NCBI RefSeq assembly: GCF_014805625.2
Contig: NW_023998417.1
Location: 11,678,132 to 11,742,131, forward strand
Origin: Glossina fuscipes
Lineage: Eukaryota > Arthropoda > Insecta > Diptera > Glossinidae
Length of the DNA: 64,000 nt
Direction of reading: 5' to 3'
Part shown: positions 25,901-37,400 of the stretch, piece after piece
Layout of the letters: each line of letters opens with the position of its first letter
Position numbering within the stretch: position 1 is the first letter of the stretch
Notes under the pieces: generated by a model
What the model was told of the DNA's origin: nothing
Seen by the model: the letters and a program-made list of their open reading frames with translations, nothing else
Databases searched by the model: none
Program-made: the position numbers and the translations under genes

Positions 25901-28900
25901 ATGCGTATGTACGTGCGGGCGATTGTGCCTTGTATTTGCGAATTCCATTGCAATAGCAAATATGTATAAGCGTAAAATACATGCATATGTAAATACCGGA
26001 TATGCATAAAACAGTGACATTGCAACTGAATGAATTTCATTGGAAAGTTTAACAATTCTACGGATATTGTTTTCATTTAAAAATTGGTTCAATGCGGGTT
26101 TTCTTCCTTCTTTTTCCCTCGCCCCCCCCCATGCTCCACACTCTCTTGGTTGTTGGGGAATTGAAAACAAATTGAAAATGTTTTATATCTCGTAATAAAA
26201 TTTAATTAAAAATTGGTTTTTCATCCGCCCGAGATAATATGCAAGATATTATTTCGAGAATAATTTACGAAAAATCGAAAGGACATAGAGTGGAGAGTAA
26301 CGTGACAGCATTAATATTTATTTCATTAACAAATTATTATTCTCATTATGATGACTGCTACTTACCCCATTCTTTTCGCATACGCCGCCGGCATTTTTCA
26401 AATCTCCCGTCCAAGCTAAACCCAACGTTCCCATCTCGAAGTCACGATAAGTAAACATGTACGCCAAACAAAATGCATCGTAGTCTTCCTCTGAGAGAGA
26501 CAAGAAAATGTAAGAAGAAGAAAAGCACTGAAGTATATTAAAAAATATCGATTATTGAAATTTTGTTAACATTTTTGCAAGTTTTTATTCACTTCCGTCG
26601 ACATAAAACATTTTCGAATGTATGACGCAAAAAATAAAATATAAAAAGAAAACGCAAAATTATATGCCGACATACTAGCGTTTATACGCATACATGTTAT
26701 GGCCTACATATGCGTATATTGACGTAAAGTTGGAATTACTTGTGCGAGTGTGTGTAGTTGAAGTATTGCGTGGTTTTTTGTTCGTCTCTTTAACTGAATA
26801 ATCGTTTAATCACACATGTCTCTGTGTGATAAAAAGTTATATAAAAGATAAACGAGACTCGATTTATCTTTTCTCAGTCGATTTCAAGTAAATTGCAGCT
26901 TAAAAAGATAAACCTTTTCGAGGCATTAAACATTTAACATTTAATAAGACTTGAGAAGTAAGAAAAGTATAATTAACAAGAATGTATAAATTGACCGAAC
27001 ATATATGAGTAGATTGGCAGTGCTACGTCAGCGTCCAGTCCTTTCAGCGCGGTATCGAATAAAGCGCCTGTTTTTTTTTTTTTTTTAATGGCCGATTGTC
27101 AATTAATTTGTTATTAGTAACAAGTTCATTGCAAAAAAAAAAAAAATATCAAAGTGAATCGCAGTAAGGCTTGGAAGCATTGTTTAAAGACTAACAACTA
27201 AAAGGATGGACGTCAAGTCAATTTCAGCGATATTCGGAAACGAGTAAAAAGACGATTGCCTGAAGAATGGCAAACCAAGCAGGAGAGTTCCAATGAGAGT
27301 AGATTGACGGTCAAGTTAATAGAAAAAAGACTAGAAAATGAACGAAAGGATTATCGCTAAAGGGACAGCAAGCAAAGTGAGAGTAGTTGGGAGTAGACTA
27401 GATCGTGAACTGAATTGTAGCGAGAATCGAAGAACAAATAAGAAGACGATCGTTCAGTGTGAAATGGGCAGGCGGGGTGAAAGAGCTCGTACAAAAAAAG
27501 ATTGACGCGAAACGAATCACTAATTGGATGCGGAAATAAACAAGAATATAATCGCTGAAGGAAAAGCAGACAAAGAGACAGTGATTAGACGGAGGCGATT
27601 ATGCAACAACATAGTCTGAACGGCGGCCTCTCTCTTCATCCTGCAGTAGTGCAGCAGAGTCGTTCCGCGGGATTTGCGAAAGCGAAAGCAAAGTTGGTTT
27701 TGGTAAATTAAATTTTCTCAAATAACGTGTAACAGAGCAAAAATTAATTACAACGATAAACACACATTTAGCCTGAACGGAGGCCATCACCGAGTAGGAC
27801 TTATGAGTCTTTCCATTGGGTGAAAATTCCTAAAAGAATCGTTGTATAGTGCTGTCATTAGGCCCATTGGCATATTCTATTCCTAAGCCACTACTTCACA
27901 ATTACCATTTTACGTCGTGTGAGTGCTTCGGGCCCGGAGCATTAAAGAGATGGTAATGCTCTTATCGTTTGTATAAACCACTTAGGAGAAGTGAAAGCTG
28001 GCTGCAAGTGAACGGGATTTGTGATAGTAGGTTGAGTTATTGAGGGCAATAGGTTTTATCAGTTCATATGTGGCAATCGTGGACAATCAGCATACATCGA
28101 GTTTGATTGCGGGCAAAGCATATTATTTTTGTTCAGTCAGTTTGAGCTTCTCAGCTGAAAAAAAAAACACCAAGTTATATTTGCTTTGCGTTTATTGTGT
28201 TTTTGGAATTCTTCAAGTAAATATAAATTTTTGGTTTGCGACATGTCACCGCATGTCAACTGCAGAGAAATAAAGTTTTGAATGGATTATGTACATGTAC
28301 ATCAATTGCCGTTAATTGGTTAACTTTCTGTGTAAGGAATACATTCCCAGTTGCTCGTGGCTTTGCGACGAGTAGATTTTCGTTTTTAAAAGACTATTTA
28401 ATGAAAGCTCAACAAGATTACCCAATGTATGCTGTGCAGGCTATAGCAAAGGAGTATAGCAAAAGAGGATTTATAGCAAAGATAATAAAAAATTATTTTT
28501 TATTGTACATTATTGCACGCGTTTGCGCGCCACTGTGAGCTGTTGCATATTCCCTCACGCTCATGTATATATACATATACAGATATAAATGCACGTAAGT
28601 AAAAATCCGTACGAAAGGGAATGTATTTGTTGTATATACCAAGACGAGTATGCTGGTAAAATATGACATCGTGAAAACGAGTATTCAGTTGAAATGGTTT
28701 AAGAAAAACTTTTACGCAGAATTCTAAAGATCACTTATTAGGAAAGGTGAAAATGCGAACTTCATCAGTGACGGTATTAAATGCTTAATTAAATCTGTTC
28801 CGTAAATTAGCCAGAGGTTTATTAAGAAGAAATTTTATTTTATCACTTGATTAGTGCACTTTCGTCTCGCTGAAGCGGAAGACGGCCCATAAGGTGTGGC

Positions 28901-31900
28901 CTTACTCGATTGAAGCCACAATAAGCCTAATAACAATGAAAACCATAAAGGCATTCAGTTTGACAAGCAAAGCCCCCTTAGCTTGACAGGGGGAGAAATC
29001 ATTGCTACATCGTCCCGATAACATACAAATCTAAATTCTTTTTATAATTATATTTTCCTGTAAACGTTCTTATTGTTGCCAACGTAAACGCGCACTGTGT
29101 TTAGAACGAAAACAGCATGAAACAAGCAAGAAAATTATATTCGATTGCGACCGCATCTTTTATACCCATTACCGTTATCCTATAAGCGATTGAGAAAAAG
29201 AAGGGAAAAATTAGTTTGGCGTACTCCATAACATTGGATAGGCGTGGTTGATTTTTTCTATTTTTGTAGAGTAATTTTGTGGAAATTTAACTCCTATACC
29301 TGCTACAGTTTATAACCAACAAGCAAGAGACGCGCAGAACAACAGTTTTCTCAGTTTTGGCCATAAAGACCTGTGGGCTTTGTAGACCGGTTAGAGTCAT
29401 TTCCCTCCTTGCGAGCGAGAGAATGTGCATCATAGATACTATGCAAACGGACAAACGGGCAGACGGACGGATTAACACACGGAGGACAGAGGAACACTCT
29501 TATGTGCATTTTGAATATGAAACTGGCCAAGTATTTGTATATTTTATGGGACAGTTGAAGCTTGCTTTGTTACTGTAGGCGCACCTTTGGAACGGCTCGA
29601 TATATTTTTTTTTAATACCAATCGGCGCGCAATAACTTCCAATAGTTATGCCATATGTGAGGTCGATAACTTTGTTTTTGCGCCCAAGATGGAGATAGAG
29701 ACATGCTTTGCTCAGACTTTGATACTAATCAAAAATATATATACTTTATGGGCTCTCTGAAGCTTCCATGTGCGCGTTGCAAACGCGTTGACACAATGAA
29801 TATACCTCCCATTCTTGGGTGGGTGGACAGAAAAGTTACTACAATAATTCTCAGTCAACACATCTATGTGTCGTTTATTTGGAAAGTAACTTAAATCTTT
29901 TTTATTTTTCCATTTATGTTTCGTGTAGTTTTTAAATTATTTATAATATTTTCGTAATAATTTACTTCGCAGCGAAATATGACATGAACTTTTTAAATCT
30001 AAAACTAACCATTTTGTGGTGTTTTCGAAAAATGGATTTTAGCCACTTTCAAAATATATGGCTTATACACACTTGCTTACACACATAGGTGTGAGCTTGT
30101 ATATATGTGGTCTTTAAAAAGCACCTGTGAACACCAGCGCCAACATATAATTCTTTTCGGTGCAATTTATAAAAAAAGTAAACGAGTAAGAGAAGCATAT
30201 CCGACTTAACGCCATACTTGTGATGCTTGCCATTTTAAATACACAAAATCTATGCAAATCGCTTGATAAACTGAATGGAAATATTTTTACAATATAACAT
30301 GGAAGTCGGAGAAGTCGTTGCCTCACCATAACCGATTTTTATTTGCTAACATTTGTACGAAACTGACGTAAATACTTTGAAAATGTTGAGAATATTTTCA
30401 CAAATTTTTTCAATTATTCACTTTCAATAATTGATTTCGTTTCCATGTGTGTGTGTTTATTAAAGTCGTGTTTGTGGAAACGAGAAGACTTGCCTTTCAA
30501 TTTACCCTGGATTGTAAACAATAAATTTTAGCTTATCTTTAGTTATGTTAGTAACTTTAGTGATCTATAAAACTTAGTAAGTAGACGGACTGACGCACAA
30601 ACAGACAGACAATGTGCATGTGACAACAATACCAGATTATTCTTGGACATCTGCGGGCATCTTGAATATATTGTGTGCATATTTGGGAAGGGTTTCAAGC
30701 GCCACAATCTTGTTAGTATAACCATTTACTTGGGCGATGTGCATAATAAATAAACCAATATGCACATTCATATGTATGTTTAATCGGAATGCGGTACGGC
30801 ACGGTATGCATACGGTCGCAATTGCATTGCATTGTATGCAATGCATGATATTGCTTAAAAACAAATTTTCAATTTTAATTTATATTGTGTGTATGTATGT
30901 ATGTGTATGTGTGTGTGTGTGTGTGTGTGGTAGAATGAGTTGCCGACGTTATTTTGTTTAGTGTGCAACACTCAGACATAAATACAATATTGATATAAAT
31001 GCATAAATATGTCTGCGTATGTGCAGGTCCGTGCACACCTACATAATGCATATATGTATGCATGTATATGTTAGTTGTATGTTATATGCGTATGCATAAG
31101 TATAGCTTTGCATGTTGTAAATTCATATAAAGTGAAAGAATAAAATTTGCATTTGTTGCAAATGAAATGCATAAAAATCCCCACATAGCAGTCGGAAAGA
31201 ACAAAAGCAGACGAAAAAAAGGAAAAAATCGATTCAGATATTTGCTCGTAACGAATGCTTTAATAAATAAAATTTACTATAAAATATATATTAAAAAATT
31301 TATTTAATTGTAAATAATAAAATATTTAATTTATTTTAAAAGCCAGACGAACTACAATTTATTCTCGTCCTTCGGAAAATTATATGCGCTTAAGAGTACA
31401 TATAAACGCGACCATTTGAAGAATATATCAACCACTCTATCAACTTCTCTAACCACAAAATTTTCCATCTTAACACCCGTTGAGAATATCGCCCAACCGG
31501 TTGACCATTTCATCCCAATCTCACTACGGAGTGACTTTGAGTATCTATTGCCTGGTAACAGTTATACAGTTATGTCTTTACGTGTCACATCTTTAATCTC
31601 GAATGATGCCATGCCGTGACATGCATTTTCAAAGAATTCATAGCCCCCGTCTGTAACATAGTCCTTTGGATATATAAGTGTAAACAAGAACAGACGCGGT
31701 ACGATTAAGATTAGAAAAAATTAGATTGGACTGAAATGGAAAGATGATGCGCTTTGCACTCCTTCTCCATAATACAAAGAGTCTTTGTAGAAGACAAGAA
31801 AGAAATCATCTTTGATTTCAGTCAGAGTCTTTTATTAAAAGTAGACCAGTAGGTGATATTCGCTGATCAAGTTAAAATCCATTTATTCTATATATCGCAC

Positions 31901-34409
31901 CATATATATTGATCTTATTTAAATGTTGTTGTTTGACTATTGTGTCGGATATTTGACTCGTTTCAATTGCTATTTAGTTAAAAAAAAAATGAAGGATCCC
32001 ATCTTAAAGTTTTATACGGGTAAACGAGGGACACTTAGTCATTACGGACCTAGTAATTTTTTTTTTCGTGTTTCATTAGATACTTACCCCGTCCACATTA
32101 AGCGAAATTTTAAACATTTTTCGATTTTGTGAAAATAGTCACGAAATTGGCGATCAAAACAAAGTTGAAAAAAATGCTCTCACAATCATCGAAATGTTCC
32201 GACCCCATTAAGTTTGTTGATTAGAGGCCAAAAGCAATGATCTTCAAAATAGAATGGAAGTGCGCTTCTGACGAAATCAGGTTTTCCGAATTTATCGTAC
32301 CGCTACAGCTGCAGCTTTCAACTGGCAAGCATACTAGCGATATACTTTTTGATGACATGAATATTTTCCCACTCTGTATACATATTAGTTTCGAATTCTA
32401 GGTGCAAAAAATTTAACCCACAGCGCCATGACAAACGATGAGTAGCAAAGAAATGCTTTCATTTCATTTCATTTCACTTCATTTGATTTCATTTTGAAAA
32501 AAAAAAAAAAAAAAAAAAAACTCTTTTTGTCTGCGTACTTTATACACATACCTTAACTCGTTTATCCATAACTACCCTATATGGCGTCTAGCTTATCGTT
32601 ATTTAAAAATTTGTAAAAAATGTTTTAAACTCTCATGTTGCATAAACCGTAACTCTTTTGAAATTTTTTATTTAAATACGAAAGAATTATGCTATGTTTT
32701 GTGAACAAAAGATGATATTATCCCGTATACCGGGCAAGAGGGAGAACAAAATATTTAAATAAAATCAATTCATTCAATCAATTCTTCTTCTAAACAAAGT
32801 CGCAATGGTTTCAACAAAGGGGTGGACAGATACACTAGCATTGAATTTAATCGATTGCGCTATTCGCGTTGATTATATATACATTCATGAAACATGCTTT
32901 TAGCCGTAAGCTCAATTGAGTGCAACTGCATTGGTTGATGGCTCTTCAACTTTTTAGATGAAATTTAGAAAAACGCAGCCATAACTTGAGCATGTAAGTG
33001 AACAAACGAACATACAAGCAAAGATAAAATGGTTCTACTGAAATGCCATCGAACGTAGTCGAAGAGGTTGTACTGAGTGCACAAGAAGGAAAGAAAAAAA
33101 ATGAAATTTGAGTAAGCCTCAGTTATTTTTCCATTAAGAGTGACATTACACTTATTTACAAGTCAACGTTTTTCGCATAAAATTTGTCATAAAGATATTT
33201 TATTCTACTTTGATAATTTGAAACGAGCAAATATCGTAACCTTTTCAACACCATTTTTAGAGGAAAAAATTTTCAAAAATTCAATGGAAATTATTCGATT
33301 TTTGCATTCTCGACTTCGTCAACTTGAATTTCTACAGATATACTTTGAGTAAACAGACACTTGCTTCAGATCCCGATATCCAGATATAGATTGAAATTTA
33401 TCCGCCTGAGTGGCTGAGTAGACAAGAGTCTTGACTAGCAACTCAATGGTCGTGGGTTCAAATCTCAAGTGCGGTAGAGTTTTTAATAAAGCCGAAAGCC
33501 TTAGATGCTAGTACTTTAAGACTTTAGTCTTAGAATTTCTTCTCTGGCTAAATTTATAATAATAATAGATTGACATTTTTGCTTCTTCTTGCTATTCGTT
33601 CTCTCTGATTTAAATTATTTTAAGAAGAATCTGAGCAAAATACACTATCGCAGATGACACGCTAGAAAAGTTGCATTATCCTGCAATGGAATTCTGAGCA
33701 GTGGACATAATTTCTCCACCATCAGTCACCAAATCTATTTAAGGAATTTTTGCGGCCACATACCATGACATTAAATTTAGTAAGTAAGATTTTAATTTAT
33801 ACAGCCAGCATAAGGTATAAGAGGCAAGAAATAATTTGTTAACATGTAAACAGTAAAGCAGAGAAAATTTCTTGCGGTTTGATGTAAATAAAGGCGTTAC
33901 TGTAATTGACGTGTAAATGAAAAAAAAAACGCAATATAAAAAAAACTTACCTGAAAATAATTCCAAAAATTTTTCAACGCCATAATTACCGGGAAACCGA
34001 TAGGAAGGATCTTTAACAGCATTCATGTTATGAACTTTAATTCGTTTTATCATAAACGTAATATTATCCGGTTTGCCATCGTTATTGAAATCTGCGGGTA
34101 TATGGATGGCATCAGAAAAGAAAAAAAAATAATTTTTTTTCTTATTTAACTCAATAGAATAAAAAGCGGGGAATACGCAAGCAAACACACGCAAATATAC
34201 ACATGAGTTATGATATTTATGTATATAACATATTTTCTGAAGTGTACCAATAACAATAGAAAATATAATAATAACTCGTTTTAGAATATAGACGTGCGCT
34301 ACCCGTATATATATATATACTGGTACATATTTATACACATGCATATATGTGGGTATGTTTGTTTGTTATTTTAGCTATAAGACCTTGCAAAAAATGTATG
34401 TTTTTATGC

Positions 34410-34450
<41 letters not shown>

Positions 34451-37400
34451 TAGCCACAAACACTGTCTCTTATGTTAACATAGTAGGGAAAAAAGTGTAC
34501 GGAGAAAAAACTTGCACTGAAAATTGAAGTTTTCCGTCGATGAAAATATCAAACATTTTCCTTGGAAGTTTTTTTGCTTTTTTCCTTTCACACGGTTGTT
34601 AAGGTATATTAATTTAGTTACGCTATTAGTGACGGAAAGAAAAACCACAAGTAAATCGATTCTTTAGCATATGAGAATTGTGTAATCAATTTAAAATTTT
34701 CTAGTGATTTTACAATGTAAGTCTTGCTGGCCGATTTGCTTGCCCTAGAGACATTGCGGTTGAAGGAAATTTTCATAATTACTGAGATAAATTTGAGAAG
34801 ATTGATTTTGTCTTGGCATTTCTACTATTAGTTAAAGTCCTTAATTAGAAAACGAAAAAGTTTAAAAAAAAAAAAATTCGAAAAAGTCCTTTCAAGAACT
34901 ATCAAGATTTATTTGCAAATACCTTTCTAAAAATGGCTAAGAAAAGCTTATCTCCCACCAGCAATAAAAGAAAATCAATCGATCGCCCTATATAGCTCTT
35001 AGAGGATAGGTATCCAAGAGTCGTCTGAAAGATAAAGATTTCGTCTTTGTTTGTTTTTTTTTTCATTTTTGAATTTTGATTGCTTGCACGTATGGTAGCA
35101 ACATTTCAAGCATTGCTTGCAATTCTATACTTCATTCATTTTATTTCTGCAATGTTGACACAAAATTCATTGCGTCATCATGTTTTAAACTCTGACGTAT
35201 ATTTTTTCTAATTTTTCACTTTTTCTCTGTTTTTTTTTTGTTTTCACTTCAATTAAAAATTTTAGTTGCTGTGAAGAGTCCGACATGTATTCATCCTTTT
35301 ACTACATATATGCGCAGCATATGTATAAGAAAAACCAATTTTTTTTTTTTTTTTTTTTTTTGTATATTCTTTGTACACACGTCAGAGCGTATGAGTTACG
35401 TAGAAATATGTAAAAAGTGGTAATATTTCTTGCACGAAACGTCTCAGTGAGTGAAAAGCCACATGACTGTGGTTGCGCATTACAGGTAAGTCAATTCAAT
35501 ATATACCTTATGTTATTACAAATCAGGGTTACTAGTGTTGAAATTACGAAAATCTATAAACGGAGATATGTTAAGAGTCAACGACTATGCTATTGAAAAT
35601 ATGTCGACATATTATACGGTCTTCGATGCGCTCTCCTAACGTTTTATAAATAATATAATATTAAAACATACGGAAGATACGTGTTAGAGACTAATATAAA
35701 ATTGGAATAGCAGGAAGGACATGTCCTCTATGGCAGACGATCGTATCAGTCGATCGTTCAGAAGTATATTCAACCCATTTAAGTTTTGTACTATTGTACG
35801 CTGTATACGCTGTGTATATTATATATTCAGTATGTGTGTGTAGTATATGATGTATACGCTCGGTTTGGTTGGAGATTTTAGGCCTTCATCGATATTTCTT
35901 GGGTACGGATAAGTAATTGGTAAATAGAAGAAAATAAACCAAGAATATCAGGCAAGATGACCTTTCACAAGACATCTAATGCGTATTACGTACATATGCA
36001 CGGCAGCAGTGGTAAGTACAAAAAGGGTTAATTTATTTCCGAATTGCAGGAATTGGTCAAAAATACTTGGGCTTTCGAAAACTAGTTAACAACTTTTCTA
36101 GCTATGACAAATAATCTTCACCTACTCTTCACTCCTCAAGTTTGCTCTCTCTGTTCGCGTAGCGTTTATTCTACTCACCCGTATTCTTGTATATGGAATT
36201 AGCTCGCTGTACATGCCGCGTAATGGCCTCAATACTGGCCTCGTCAGAACCCATTTTCTGGAAAAAAGTATGATCGGCTTGCAAATATAACATACACGTA
36301 ATCTTGCGATCGTACAATGATTTGCCGGAACCAGTATTATCGCCAGCATCACCATTATTGCTACCGCCCCGATTTGTTAGCAAATTTGTCATTAGCATGC
36401 TATTGAAATTCGGATTATGAGGATTAGGTGACATAACTATATCCGGATTGTAATTGTTAACTATAATGTTGGGTTTTTTTGGTGGCACCATTTTTTGTAA
36501 TAATTTCTACGTGAGTCTTATGTATAGGACGATCATTGCCGCCCATGAAAATTGTTGTCCAATTGTTGTTGAAGAAGCCGTTGCCAACATTTTGTGGCGT
36601 GTCGTTGAAATCATCGACACGATCATAGGAGGAAGGTGATCGGGAACTATTATTGTTGTTGTTGTTGTTATTGTTATTGTTATAGGTACTAACAATAATA
36701 TTTTTATGTTTTGTATAAGTTTTTCGTATATTATTGTTATTATTATTATTATTATTGTTGTTGTTGTTATTATAGTTATATGAATTGTTGCTGTCATCAT
36801 TGCTATTGGGATTGTAGTTGTTAACAATAATATTACGACTGCGATTGTATTTATTCGACGAAGACGATGGCGTCGATGACGTCGGCGTGATGGTGGACAC
36901 TGCTGCATTACGCCATGTTATCACAGATGCTTGTTGCGTTGTACGCAATTTATCATTGCTCTTATTAAACCTATTCCCGCTGACGGATGTTGACGTCGTT
37001 GCATAGCCATGGCCATTATCCATGTTGGCAAAAATTGAAAAATCATCATTATACGGTACTTCCAAGTCTAAGGGCAGTGGTGGATCATTCTTATTGCCAT
37101 CACCGGATGAACTCAGCTGCAAATGGAAAAAAATTGATTGAATTATTTAACTGAAAGAAAGCAAATTAAATCGACTTAAACGAACGCTTAAATGCTCATC
37201 ACGTAGAGAAGTGGAGAGGATTGATTACCTACATCCTCAAACTGAAACGATGCCCATCTGGCAAATTTAATTGAATAAATATTGAATAGGTATCACCTAA
37301 CGAAAAAAAAAGAAAAAAAATGGAGAGACGATTGGAACTCGAATCTGATGCTCCGCAGCTAACATTGACTGCTCCTTTTCGGCGATACGTGCAATCAATG

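Larger units (their letters stand above)
12988..26365 (-). other. Kul: Kul 13.4-kb intron
   Basis: The largest fully contained intron, phase 0 at both ends. It holds a dispersed element fragment (about 13252-13430), a probable mariner transposase remnant (15068-15137), motif-bearing repeat fragments (about 16140-16280, 19460-19620), a CAGTGCGTG tandem repeat (20601-20632), a region of degenerate AATGCT hexamers (24491-25110) and many homopolymers. No real gene is recognised among the short open frames. Confidence 0.8.
26491..33950 (-). other. Kul: Kul 7.5-kb intron
   Basis: Phase 1 intron. It contains a diverged tandem duplication (about 27218-27600), the best copy of the dispersed element family (29126-29850), a short inverted repeat (30823-30845), a TATG/TG microsatellite (30886-30929), a TTTCA pentamer run with an A tract (32458-32520) and a tRNA-derived SINE-like sequence (33401-33485). 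No gene is recognised. Confidence 0.8.

Noticed and set aside
33401..33485. Functional tRNA gene
   Set aside because: A and B boxes are present, but I could not form a convincing acceptor stem or regular anticodon arm.
36507..36908. Minus-strand frame rich in Ile/Thr overlapping the Asn-rich exon
   Set aside because: It is the other-frame reading of AAT/AAC repeats; the Asn frame is joined in phase to the prodomain exon.
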